Source of the DNA: Paenibacillus agilis
GTDB taxonomy: Bacteria; Bacillota; Bacilli; Paenibacillales; Paenibacillaceae
DNA: 64,000 nucleotides
Assembly: GCF_007786455.1 (NCBI RefSeq)
Contig: NZ_VNJK01000001.1
Location: 3,000,673 to 3,064,672, forward strand
Reading direction: 5' to 3'
Every line of letters starts with the position of its first letter. The first letter of the stretch is position 1. A program made the translations under genes and the position numbers. Under the pieces are notes generated by a model that was given only the letters and a program-made list of their open reading frames with translations, was not told where the DNA came from and ran no database searches. Below, piece after piece: positions 27,558 to 36,892 of this stretch.

Positions 27558-28748
27558 TTACTCTTGTGTCTGCTGAGTCTCAGTAATCTGCTCATCGCTT
27601 TCAATGAGAGCTTCTTCTTGTTCAAGCGATTCCGTTGGATCGAAGCCTTGTTCAGCAACCAAACGCTCTTGCTCAATCGCTAGATCTTCAGCATCCAATT
27701 CAGCAGCAATGACTTCACCAATTTGGGACTCGCTCTTAATGTCAATCTTCCAGCCTGTTAGCTTAGCTGCAAGGCGGGCGTTTTGACCCTTGATGCCGAT
27801 TGCAAGTGACAATTGGTAATCAGGAACGATTACACGTGCCATCTTCTCAACTTCACGAACATCGACTTCTACTACCTTAGAAGGACTAAGTGAGTTTGCT
27901 ACGTACTCCTCTACATCCTCAGACCAACGTACGATGTCGATTTTTTCACCGCGAAGCTCGTTAACGATCGTTTGTACGCGTGTACCTTTAGGACCAACAC
28001 AGGAACCTACTGGATCTACTTCTGGATTACGCGAATAAACCGCAATCTTAGAACGCTGACCCGCTTCGCGCGCAACAGACTTGATCTCTACCACACCTTC
28101 GAAGATCTCAGGCACTTCCAACTCAAACAAGCGTTTGAGCAAACCTGGATGGGTACGGGACAAAATAATTTGTGGTCCCTTTGTTGTGTTCTCTACTTTC
28201 GTAATGTATGCTTTAACACGATCTCCGTGTTTGAACTTCTCGTTCGGCATCATTTCGTTTAAAGGAAGAACCGCTTCCACCTTGCCTAGATCAATAAATA
28301 CGTTGCGCGTATCTTGACGCTGTACGATACCTGTAACGATATCTTCAGCGCGATCAACGAACGCATGATAAATGAGTCCGCGCTCTGCTTCACGAATACG
28401 CTGTGTAACAACTTGCTTAGCCGTCTGTGCTGCAATACGACCGAACTCGCGTGGGGTCACTTCAATTTCACAGACGTCATCAATCTGGTAGTTCGGATTC
28501 ACTTCACGGGATGCATGCAGCGAAATTTCGTGTCGAGGGTCCATAACCTCATCTACGACCGTCTTACGGGCATATACTTTGATTACACCCGTTGTACGAT
28601 TAATATCCACACGAACATTTTGTGCTGCGTTAAAATTACGCTTGTAGCTGGAAATCAAAGCAGCTTCAATCGCGTCTATCAATATTTCTTTGGCAATTCC
28701 TTTTTCGTGCTCAATCTCTGCCAACGCTTCAATAAAATCAATACTCAT
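27558..28748 (-). CDS. nusA: Transcription termination/antitermination protein NusA
   Basis: 396 residues: N-terminal RNA polymerase-binding domain, S1 domain (about 135-200) and two KH domains with GPKGTRVQTI and GIKGQNARLAAKLTGWKIDI, followed by an acidic Glu-rich tail of about 50 residues. It promotes pausing and intrinsic termination. ATG 28748 follows GGGGGA. No C-terminal acidic repeat domains of the E. coli type are present, as normal for Bacillota. Confidence 0.97.
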   Translation of the reverse strand: MSIDFIEALAEIEHEKGIAKEILIDAIEAALISSYKRNFNAAQNVRVDINRTTGVIKVYARKTVVDEVMDPRHEISLHASREVNPNYQIDDVCEIEVTPREFGRIAAQTAKQVVTQRIREAERGLIYHAFVDRAEDIVTGIVQRQDTRNVFIDLGKVEAVLPLNEMMPNEKFKHGDRVKAYITKVENTTKGPQIILSRTHPGLLKRLFELEVPEIFEGVVEIKSVAREAGQRSKIAVYSRNPEVDPVGSCVGPKGTRVQTIVNELRGEKIDIVRWSEDVEEYVANSLSPSKVVEVDVREVEKMARVIVPDYQLSLAIGIKGQNARLAAKLTGWKIDIKSESQIGEVIAAELDAEDLAIEQERLVAEQGFDPTESLEQEEALIESDEQITETQQTQE

Positions 28749-28825
28749 GCGGTAAGCTCCCCCTTTCAGCCGCGAAAACGGCTTCATCATGTACTCATGT
28801 ACGTAAAGAAAATTACATACTAATG

Positions 28826-29287
28826 TTAGAACATAATAGCCAAACGAGCATTGGCTACTTTGGAAGTAGGCAATTCATATTCTTTCTTGCCAATTCGTAC
28901 GACGACTGTTTCTCCATCGTAGGATACAAGTGTACCTTCAAACTCTTTAAGACCTTGAATAGGCTCATATGTAGTCACGAAGACATACTTGCCAATCGAT
29001 TTCTCGTAGTCCTTCGGCTTCTTCAACGGGCGTTCTGCGCCAGGAGAAGATACTTCTAGGAAATATGCATCTGTAATTGGGTCATTCTCATCCAATTGCA
29101 GACTCAAATATTCGCTAACGCGACCACAGTCCTCAATGTCGATCCCGCCATCCTTGTCCACAAATACGCGCAGGAACCAACTGCTTCCTTCTTTGACATA
29201 TTCAATGTCAACTAACTCGAACTGATGTTCATCCAAATAAGGTTGCAACATGTTTTCAACTACCGATTTGATGTTCGGTGTGCTCAA
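28826..29287 (-). CDS. rimP: Ribosome maturation factor RimP
   Basis: 153 residues with the two RimP domains: an N-terminal alpha/beta domain (ELVDIEYVKEG, DIEDCGRVSEYL) and a C-terminal SH3-like barrel, joined by the conserved EVSSPGAERPL. It acts in 30S maturation. The start is TTG 29287 with GGGAGG eight bases upstream; the apparent upstream ATG would lack a binding site. It is the first gene of the nusA-infB operon. Confidence 0.95.
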   Translation of the reverse strand: MSTPNIKSVVENMLQPYLDEHQFELVDIEYVKEGSSWFLRVFVDKDGGIDIEDCGRVSEYLSLQLDENDPITDAYFLEVSSPGAERPLKKPKDYEKSIGKYVFVTTYEPIQGLKEFEGTLVSYDGETVVVRIGKKEYELPTSKVANARLAIMF

Positions 29288-29422
29288 GCTTTGTACCTCC
29301 CGATACACTAGGTATGTCTCTTTTAAATATATGGTTAATTCCGTTGTATCTACATCGCAATTGCCTGTTCAATTCTTAACAGAAATTGGTGTTATACAAA
29401 AAAAGTCCGGATGTAAATATGA

Positions 29423-29444
29423 AAGAGTGGGTTTCCCCACTCTT
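29423..29444 (-). terminator. Hairpin after polC, probable terminator
   Basis: Nine-base perfect arms AAGAGTGGG and CCCACTCTT with a four-base loop, followed by TTTCATATTT on the minus strand. A separate run of seven T lies about 20 bases further on. The 220-base gap between polC and rimP also should hold the rimP promoter, which I could not place. Confidence 0.55.
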
Positions 29445-29511
29445 CTCAACGGCTGTATCCACATGATTACCAAAAGAATTATAGCATAAACAATTACGAA
29501 AAAGCAATGTG

Positions 29512-32500
29512 TCAGAACAGCGACAGCTGGTTCGTCTCAGGTAATCCGCGGAAGCAGCCCATCTGTGTTAACAGCTCAATAATCGTCTTCGAAGCTTTGG
29601 AACGCTGTTGGAAATCTTCGATCGACAAGAATTCATCACCTTCACGCGATGCTGCAATGTTGCGAGCTGCGTTTTCTCCTATACCCTGCATCGCGGAGAA
29701 CGGTGGAATTAGCGAATCTTCGTCCACTAAAAACTTCGTTGCATCTGAACGATAAAGATCAAGAGACTTAAAGCTCAAGCCACGAGCTGTCATCTCTAAC
29801 GCCATTTCCAAAACAGGAAGCATGTTTTTCTCTTTCGGAAGTGCTTGGAAGCCTTTCGCTTCGATTTCATCAATTTTACGGTTGATGGCCTCATAGCCTT
29901 GGCAGAGTAGCTCAATATCAAAGTCTTCCGCACGAACCGTGAAATACGTGGCGTAGAATTCAATTGGATGATACAGCTTGTAGTAAGCACAGCGCACTGC
30001 TGAGATAACATAAGCAGCAGCATGGGCTTTCGGGAACATGTACTGGATTTTCAAACAAGAATCGATATACCATTGCGGTACATTGCAGCGCTTCATCTCA
30101 TTAATCCAATCTTCTGATAGTCCCTTACCTTTACGTACATTTTCCGTAATCTTAAAGGCTAGACCTGCATCCATCCCCGCTTTGTAGATAAGGAAGAGCA
30201 TAATCTCGTCACGACAACCGATAACGGTCTTAATCGTACAAATGCCACTTTTAATAAGTTCTTGCGCATTTCCAAGCCATACCCCTGTACCATGAGACAA
30301 ACCTGATATTTGCAGCAAATCGGCAAAAGAACTCGGCTGACATTCTACAAGCATTTGGCGAACGAATCGTGTTCCCATTTCTGGTATACCATACGTAGCA
30401 ACTGGTGTACGAATTTGATCAGGCTCAACACCAAGCGCCTTCGTAGAGTTGAACAGGCTCATTACTTTGGAATCATTCATTGGTATCGTCGTTGGATCTA
30501 CTCCAGTTAAGTCCTGAAGCATACGCATCATCGTCGGGTCATCGTGACCCAGAATATCGAGCTTCAGCAAGTTGGCATCAAAGGCGTGATAATCGAAATG
30601 CGTAGTCTTCCATTCCGCATTTATATCATCCGCTGGAAATTGAACAGGCGTAATATCTTCAACTTCCATATAGTCTGGAACGACAACGATACCACCTGGA
30701 TGCTGTCCTGTACTGCGTTTTACACCTGTACAACCTGATGCAAGCCGAGCCAGCTCTGCACCGCGCCATTTTTTATGGTAATCTTCTTCATATTTTTTCG
30801 TGAAACCAAACGCTGTCTTCTCTGCTACCGTACCGATCGTCCCTGCACGGAATACACTTTTCTCTCCAAATAGCTCCTTCGTGTAATTGTGCGCAATCGG
30901 TTGGTATTCTCCAGAGAAGTTCAAATCGATATCGGGAACTTTGTCCCCCTTAAATCCAAGGAACGTTTCAAACGGTATATCCTGTCCCTCGCCTTTCATA
31001 CGGCTACTACAATTCGGACATTCCTTATCAGGCAAGTCGAAACCACTAGGTACACTACCATCGGTAATCCATTCACTGTGCTTGCACTCCGTGTTCGGAC
31101 ACACATAATGTGGTGGTAATGGGTTAACTTCAGATATGCCAAGGAACGTCGCAACGACTGATGAACCTACGGAACCACGAGAACCAACCAAATAGCCATC
31201 CTCATTTGATTTTTTTACGAGTCGTTCTGAAATCAAATAGTTCGCGGAGAAACCGTATTTAATAATCGGTTCAAGTTCCTTTTCTAGACGAGCCACGACG
31301 ATTTCAGGTATAGGCTCGCCATAAATGTGTTTCGCCGTGTCGTAACAAGTATTACGCATCTCTTCATCTGCACCGTCAATAATAGGCGTAAACAGCTCAT
31401 CTGGGAACAGTTTCAATGCTTCAAATCGCTCTGCCAATTCATTCGGATTCGTTATAACAACTCGCTTTGCCACATCAGCACCGAGGAACTCAAATTCCTT
31501 CAGCATTTCTGTCGTTGTACGGAAGTGTGCATCCGGTTTCTTTTGGTCTTTGAGCGGACTAAAGCCAGTAATACCATGGATCGTAATATCACGGAACATT
31601 TTATCCCGTGGATTCAAATAATGAACGTTACCAGTTGCTATAACTGGCTTACCAAACTTATCTCCAATATCACATACTTTGCGTATCGCCTGCTCGATAT
31701 CAGACGGCGCACCTACAAGTCCCTTATCAACGAGATGCATGTACATCGTGAGCGGTTGAATTTCCAACACATCATAAAATTGTGCGATTTCTTCAGCTTC
31801 TTCTCGTGACTTGTTCAATACAGCTTCAAAAAATTCGCCTTTCTCGCAGCCAGAAATGATAAGCAGCCCTTCACGATGTTCAATCAGCTTACGCTTTGGA
31901 ATACATGCTACACGATGGAAGTACTCCGTATGTGATGACGACACAAGCTTGTACAAATTCTTTCTGCCCACATTATTCAATGCATAAATGCTGCAGTGGA
32001 ATGGACGTGTATTTTTTAAATTTTGACCAACATAATCATTAAGACGATCCAACATCTCAATTCCGCGAATCGAATGCGCATCATGCAGTAATCCGACTAA
32101 GACACCTGACAATGCAATCGTATCGTCTATTGCACGGTGATGATTTTCAAGCGAAACTTTATATTTATCTGCCAACGTATTTAGACGGTGATTTTTGATT
32201 GTTGGATGAATCAATCTCGCTAGCTCAAGCGTGTCCAATACAGGGTTAGACAGCTCCGGCAATCCCAGCTGTTTCAGATTATGCTGTACGAAGCCCATAT
32301 CAAATCGAGCATTATGAGCAACAAGGATGTCATCTTCCACAAACGCAACGAACTGCTTCAACACTTCATCCACTTCAGGTGCATCTTGCACCATATCGTC
32401 CGTAATATTCGTCAATTGCTGGATGTTGTACGGAATACGTTCATGCGGATTAACGAAAGAAGCGTAACGATCAATCTCTTTACCATCCTGCATTTTGACT

Positions 32501-33825
32501 GCCGCAATCTCGATAATTTTGTTGTTCGTTACGGACAGACCCGTTGTCTCGATATCAAATACAACATAAGTTGCCTCTTTCAAGTTGCGAGGCTTTGCAT
32601 TCATAACGACTTCCGTATTATCATTAACCACATTTGCTTCCAGACCGTAAATCACTTTGACGCCATGCTTTTTCGCAGCCTTAGCAGCTTCTGGATAACA
32701 TTGAACATTGCCATGATCCGTAACAGCTATCGCCTTATGTCCCCACTTAGCTGCTTGCTTTACATAGCTATCAATAGAAGTAACAGCATCCATCGTGCTC
32801 ATCGTCGTGTGCAAATGGAACTCCACTCGCTTCTCTTCCGCTGTATCTTGACGCTCTGGCGGAGCAGTTACTTCTTGCAAATCAGACGCCAGCATAACAA
32901 GCTCCGGTGTCATCATAAAACGGTCATACTCGACTCGACCACGAACCTTAACCCATTTTCCATTCGATAACAGACTAAGCTTGAGTACATCTTCTTTTGA
33001 CTTAGCAAACATCTTGATCAGCATGGAATCAGAAAAGTCAGTTACATTGTAGGTAAATAACGTATTACCATTTCGCAGTTCCTTCGTTTCCAGACCGAAC
33101 ACCATACCTTGAAGGGTGACACGCTTCTCTTCATCCTGCACGTCCATAATCGGCATAGGCTGATCTTTAACTTCATAGCCGAATTGTAGGCGATCCGGAA
33201 CGACTCCCGGCTCAGCTGCTTGATCGACAGAATCCAATGCAGCTTCTTCCATCATGCGCTGAACAGCTTTACGTTCTTCTTCAACCAGTTTGGCCTGAAA
33301 TTCCTGGACCACTTCTTTATCTTGCTGTCCAATTTGAAGCTGTACACGCAATTGGCGAGAAAAATACGTGTCGTAGAAGCGCTTGACGTATTCATCAATT
33401 TGCTTCTTCTTAGCCAGCTCCAATGAAGTTTCTTCAGCTAGTAATATTCGAACAAGATCAGATTCAACTTCGATCTGCGCCCGATGCAGCCAACCATTTA
33501 CGGAAGCAACCTCACGCTTCACCCATTCCATGAATAGCTGCCAATAGGCTTCAACAACCTCCTGATAAGAAACCACTTCTTCATAATGAAAAATGATTTT
33601 AATCTTTGCGATATGAGACATTTTATCTTGGATTTTCAAACAAAATGTTCGGTACGCTTCTGGTGGTACGATCGTTGACTTTTCGATGTGGATCGTCCAT
33701 TCCCGATTCGAACGGCTTGTTTCTACACGATCTATATGTCCATCTTGAAAAAAGGTTTGCATAAGTTCGGGGGGCAGTTCGGCTTGCTTCATTAGCAGCT
33801 CAAAACGTTGTCTACGATCCGTCAT
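29512..33825 (-). CDS. polC: DNA polymerase III alpha subunit, PolC type
   Basis: 1437 residues, the same length as B. subtilis PolC. Order: N-terminal domains and OB fold, PHP domain (FHLHTTMSTMDA, AVTDHGNVQ) from about 335, 3'-5' exonuclease (FDIETTGLS) inserted in PHP near 420, zinc finger with four cysteines near 905-940 (CPNTECKHS and CPNCSSRM), and polymerase core with DIDLNFSG near 967. The terminal QLSLF is a beta-clamp-binding motif. It is the main replicative polymerase. ATG lies eight bases after AGGAGG. A 67-base structured repeat precedes the ribosome binding site. Confidence 0.98.
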   Translation of the reverse strand: MTDRRQRFELLMKQAELPPELMQTFFQDGHIDRVETSRSNREWTIHIEKSTIVPPEAYRTFCLKIQDKMSHIAKIKIIFHYEEVVSYQEVVEAYWQLFMEWVKREVASVNGWLHRAQIEVESDLVRILLAEETSLELAKKKQIDEYVKRFYDTYFSRQLRVQLQIGQQDKEVVQEFQAKLVEEERKAVQRMMEEAALDSVDQAAEPGVVPDRLQFGYEVKDQPMPIMDVQDEEKRVTLQGMVFGLETKELRNGNTLFTYNVTDFSDSMLIKMFAKSKEDVLKLSLLSNGKWVKVRGRVEYDRFMMTPELVMLASDLQEVTAPPERQDTAEEKRVEFHLHTTMSTMDAVTSIDSYVKQAAKWGHKAIAVTDHGNVQCYPEAAKAAKKHGVKVIYGLEANVVNDNTEVVMNAKPRNLKEATYVVFDIETTGLSVTNNKIIEIAAVKMQDGKEIDRYASFVNPHERIPYNIQQLTNITDDMVQDAPEVDEVLKQFVAFVEDDILVAHNARFDMGFVQHNLKQLGLPELSNPVLDTLELARLIHPTIKNHRLNTLADKYKVSLENHHRAIDDTIALSGVLVGLLHDAHSIRGIEMLDRLNDYVGQNLKNTRPFHCSIYALNNVGRKNLYKLVSSSHTEYFHRVACIPKRKLIEHREGLLIISGCEKGEFFEAVLNKSREEAEEIAQFYDVLEIQPLTMYMHLVDKGLVGAPSDIEQAIRKVCDIGDKFGKPVIATGNVHYLNPRDKMFRDITIHGITGFSPLKDQKKPDAHFRTTTEMLKEFEFLGADVAKRVVITNPNELAERFEALKLFPDELFTPIIDGADEEMRNTCYDTAKHIYGEPIPEIVVARLEKELEPIIKYGFSANYLISERLVKKSNEDGYLVGSRGSVGSSVVATFLGISEVNPLPPHYVCPNTECKHSEWITDGSVPSGFDLPDKECPNCSSRMKGEGQDIPFETFLGFKGDKVPDIDLNFSGEYQPIAHNYTKELFGEKSVFRAGTIGTVAEKTAFGFTKKYEEDYHKKWRGAELARLASGCTGVKRSTGQHPGGIVVVPDYMEVEDITPVQFPADDINAEWKTTHFDYHAFDANLLKLDILGHDDPTMMRMLQDLTGVDPTTIPMNDSKVMSLFNSTKALGVEPDQIRTPVATYGIPEMGTRFVRQMLVECQPSSFADLLQISGLSHGTGVWLGNAQELIKSGICTIKTVIGCRDEIMLFLIYKAGMDAGLAFKITENVRKGKGLSEDWINEMKRCNVPQWYIDSCLKIQYMFPKAHAAAYVISAVRCAYYKLYHPIEFYATYFTVRAEDFDIELLCQGYEAINRKIDEIEAKGFQALPKEKNMLPVLEMALEMTARGLSFKSLDLYRSDATKFLVDEDSLIPPFSAMQGIGENAARNIAASREGDEFLSIEDFQQRSKASKTIIELLTQMGCFRGLPETNQLSLF

Positions 33826-33856
33826 GAAGTCCACCTCCTGTCTAATCTATAGAACA

Positions 33857-33923
33857 GAAATGGCTTTCGCTAGGAGTCATCATTCGGATTGCCGAGGGAT
33901 GCTCCCGCATCGAAAGCCATTTC
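33857..33923 (-). other. Structured inverted repeat between proS and polC
   Basis: Perfect 13-base arms GAAATGGCTTTCG and CGAAAGCCATTTC enclose 41 bases that can form two small hairpins (ATGC/GCAT and TCGG/CCGA); GGGAG and CTCCT inside could pair instead. There is no T-run afterwards. It ends about 17 bases before the polC ribosome binding site, so an RNA role in processing or translation is plausible. Confidence 0.7.
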
Positions 33924-33949
33924 ATCATTATTAACTATTAGTATTGTAA

Positions 33950-35398
33950 TTAATATGCACGTGCAAATACAACGGTATGTTTAGCCTTCTCTCCACATAC
34001 TAGGCAAGAGGACTTATGCTCATCCACCGTAAATGGAATGTTGCGGCTAGTAGCACCTGTTTCTTCCTTCACTTGATTCTCACAAGCGTCAGATCCACAC
34101 CATCCTGCCAATGTGAAGCCGCGTTTCTCTTCCATGGAAGCTTTCATTTCATCAATTGTATCGACAGAATAGAAATTCTCTTGACGGAACTGAAGTGCAC
34201 GATTGAACATTTCACTGTGAACATCGTTCAACATCTTCTCAACTTCTTCTGTCAACTTCGCTTGCTCAACAATACGCTTCTCACCTGTAACACGGGAAAC
34301 AAGTACACAAACACCGTTTTCCATATCACGAGGACCGATTTCAAGGCGAACTGGGACACCGCGCATTTCGTATTCGTTGAACTTCCAGCCCGGTGATACG
34401 TCGGAACGATCATCCATACGTACACGAACACCGGCAGTTTTCAATTCAGCGAACAACTCGTCTGCACGACTTACCACTTGATCACGTAGTTTGGCAGGTC
34501 CAATTGGAATAACAACAACTTGCGTTGGAGCAACTTTAGGAGGCAGAACCAATCCGCGATCGTCACCATGAACCATAATCAGCGAGCCAATTAGACGAGT
34601 ACTTACTCCCCAAGAAGTCGTATGTGCATATTCCATCGAATTTTCACGGCCAAGGTACTGGATGTCAAATGCGACAGCAAAGTTTGTTCCCAAGTAATGA
34701 GAAGTACCCGCTTGTACAGCACGTCCGTCCTTCATCATTGCTTCAATCGAATACGTGTCTACCGCACCCGCAAATTTCTCAGAAGGTGTTTTTTGACCAA
34801 CGATTACGGGAATCGCCAAGTAACCTTCAACAAATTCTTTATAAATTTGAAGCATTTGCATCGTCTCATGACGCGCCTCTTCTTCTGTTTCATGTGCCGT
34901 GTGACCTTCTTGCCACAAGAATTCACTTGTACGAAGGAACGGCATTGTACGTTTCTCCCAACGAACAACATTCGCCCATTGGTTAATAAGAACAGGAAGA
35001 TCACGATAGGATTGAATCCACTTGGAGTACATATGACCAATCATCGTTTCGGATGTAGGACGAATGGCAAGACGCTCTTCAAGCTTCTCCCCGCCTGCCT
35101 CTGTAACCCATGGTAACTCGGGGTTAAATCCTTCTACGTGCTCCTTCTCTTTTTGGAAGAAGCTTTCCGGAATAAACATTGGGAAATAAGCGTTGCGGTG
35201 ACCTGTTTCCTTAAAGCGACGATCCAATTCCTCACGAATATGCTCCCATATTTCGAATCCATCTGGACGGAATACGATACAACCGCGAACTGGGGAGTAG
35301 TCCATCAGCTCAGCTTTTTTAATAACATCAATATACCAGCGTGAAAAATCTTCTTGCTGTGGTGTAATTTCCGATACGAACTGCTTCTCCTTAGACAT
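33950..35398 (-). CDS. proS: Prolyl-tRNA synthetase, archaeal/eukaryotic type
   Basis: 482 residues. Class II motifs 2 (RWEKRTMPFLRTSEFLWQEG) and 3 (STRLIGSLIMVHGDDRG) are present with no insertion domain between them. The C-terminus carries a cysteine cluster (GWCGSDAC, SSCLVC) and ends in a terminal tyrosine (ARAY), features of the archaeal/eukaryotic-like ProRS. The B. subtilis enzyme at this locus is the bacterial type of about 560 residues with an editing domain, so type has been exchanged in place. It charges tRNA-Pro. ATG lies twelve bases after AGGAGG. No T-box leader is visible. Confidence 0.95.
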   Translation of the reverse strand: MSKEKQFVSEITPQQEDFSRWYIDVIKKAELMDYSPVRGCIVFRPDGFEIWEHIREELDRRFKETGHRNAYFPMFIPESFFQKEKEHVEGFNPELPWVTEAGGEKLEERLAIRPTSETMIGHMYSKWIQSYRDLPVLINQWANVVRWEKRTMPFLRTSEFLWQEGHTAHETEEEARHETMQMLQIYKEFVEGYLAIPVIVGQKTPSEKFAGAVDTYSIEAMMKDGRAVQAGTSHYLGTNFAVAFDIQYLGRENSMEYAHTTSWGVSTRLIGSLIMVHGDDRGLVLPPKVAPTQVVVIPIGPAKLRDQVVSRADELFAELKTAGVRVRMDDRSDVSPGWKFNEYEMRGVPVRLEIGPRDMENGVCVLVSRVTGEKRIVEQAKLTEEVEKMLNDVHSEMFNRALQFRQENFYSVDTIDEMKASMEEKRGFTLAGWCGSDACENQVKEETGATSRNIPFTVDEHKSSCLVCGEKAKHTVVFARAY

Positions 35399-35425
35399 AA
35401 CGGATAAGTTCCTCCTGAATCTGTG

Positions 35426-35499
35426 CATTAGCGAGGCTGCATGATTTCCTATTTTCTAATTACAAAACTCTATAGTGAAACGATCCAATCTCGCTAATG
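35426..35499 (-). other. Inverted repeat enclosing the proS leader
   Basis: Perfect ten-base arms CATTAGCGAG and CTCGCTAATG close a 54-base AT-rich loop. The 3' arm on the minus strand ends about eight bases before the AGGAGG of proS. It may form a leader stem or reflect an operator; no T-run follows. Confidence 0.55.
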
Positions 35500-35511
35500 A
35501 CATCACAAATA

Positions 35512-36786
35512 TTAGCTTTTAAATAGTCGTAAAATATCATTATAAGTAACAACCAGTATAAGCATCATAAGCATAGCAAATCCGACAAAGTGAACCATAC
35601 TTTCACGGTTCGGATCAATCGGTTTACCTCTCAATGCCTCAACTCCTATAAACACTAGGCGACTTCCATCCAATGCCGGAATTGGAAGTAGATTGAATAT
35701 ACCTAAGTACAAACTTAATATGGCTGTCCATAATGTAAGTTGTTCAATTCCTTGTTTAGCTACTTGACCTGTTATTTCAAATGTTCTTACAGGTCCGCCC
35801 AAGTCATCAAGCTTGAATTGTCCAAATACTAACTGCTTAAAACCATCGAATATTAACTTCGTCATGTTAACCATTGAAGTTCCAGCATGTTGGAACGTTT
35901 CTGTAAACGAAGGTGAGCGAGTCGGAAGAATAGGTGAAATACCAACTTTTCCACCCTCATGCCCTTCTAGTTTAACAGGAGTTAGTGTCACTTCAAAACG
36001 CTCAGTTCCTCGCAATACGCTCCACGTCATCGGCTTACCTTCTGATTCACCTGTCATTTTCACAAGTTTTTCAGCGTCTCCGCCGATTGCGACGCCATTA
36101 ATTTTCTCAATGATATCGCCTTCTTGGATGTTAGCTTTAGCAGCAGGCATATCCTCTTTGATGTTACCTACTTTGACGTAAGTAGGGTTTTCCAATGGAA
36201 TGCCAACCATTAAAATATGAGCAGCAAACAAGAAAAACGCTAGAATAAAGTTCATTAATGGTCCGCCAAAGATGGCCAACGCACGCTGACCTACGGTCTT
36301 ACCACCAAACTGGCGATTACGGGGTGCGATTTGAGTATCCTGATTACGTGCAACGATAAGCGCTTGCGGATGCACTTGATACGTTTGCTGTTCGCCATCA
36401 ACCGCCAGCGTAAGATTTAGATGATGCTCTAAATCAATGCTAACAATCTCACCACGAATGACATTTTTTCTCATATCGAGTTGATCGGCATACAGCTTCT
36501 TCACTTGCCCATCGCTGATGCGAATCGCAACAGTTTGTCCTGGCTGAATTTCTACAACTTCGGGGTCTTCGCCAGCCATTCTGACGTAGCCTCCAATAGG
36601 AAGCAATCTCAGCGTGTAGCGTGTCTCACCCTTTTTGTATGCAAAAATTTTGGGTCCAAAACCAATTGCAAACTCCCGCACAAGAATGCCTGCACGCTTA
36701 GCAAATATGAAATGACCCCACTCATGTATCGTTACGATGATGAAAAAAACGAGTACTGAAGACAGTACTATCTGCACCATTTGCAA
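35512..36786 (-). CDS. rseP: Site-2 zinc metalloprotease RseP/RasP
   Basis: 424 residues. Zinc motif HEWGH near residue 21 in the first membrane segment, a PDZ domain (about 200-290, EDMPAAKANIQEGDIIEKING), and the third zinc ligand in NLLPIPALDG of a late membrane segment; four membrane segments overall. It cleaves anti-sigma factors and remnant signal peptides in the membrane. The B. subtilis orthologue lies at the same locus. Start taken as TTG 36786, nine bases after AGGAGG. The region at about 75-150 before the PDZ is longer than in E. coli. Confidence 0.95.
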   Translation of the reverse strand: MQMVQIVLSSVLVFFIIVTIHEWGHFIFAKRAGILVREFAIGFGPKIFAYKKGETRYTLRLLPIGGYVRMAGEDPEVVEIQPGQTVAIRISDGQVKKLYADQLDMRKNVIRGEIVSIDLEHHLNLTLAVDGEQQTYQVHPQALIVARNQDTQIAPRNRQFGGKTVGQRALAIFGGPLMNFILAFFLFAAHILMVGIPLENPTYVKVGNIKEDMPAAKANIQEGDIIEKINGVAIGGDAEKLVKMTGESEGKPMTWSVLRGTERFEVTLTPVKLEGHEGGKVGISPILPTRSPSFTETFQHAGTSMVNMTKLIFDGFKQLVFGQFKLDDLGGPVRTFEITGQVAKQGIEQLTLWTAILSLYLGIFNLLPIPALDGSRLVFIGVEALRGKPIDPNRESMVHFVGFAMLMMLILVVTYNDILRLFKS

Positions 36787-36892
36787 GCGTAACATCCTCC
36801 TTTAGCGTTGCGGGACGCGTATAACCTATACATTATCATTATTCTCCATCATCGCACAAGAGAATCCATTGTCCTAGAATTGTGTACGCAAG

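Noticed and set aside
29288-29422. rimP promoter at TTGAAC with a -10 around GATACA
   Set aside because: The -10 matches TATAAT at too few bases to call, although a promoter somewhere in this gap is likely.
35399-35511. T-box leader before proS
   Set aside because: The gap is only 113 bases and has no T-box sequence or terminator; only the ten-base inverted repeat is present.
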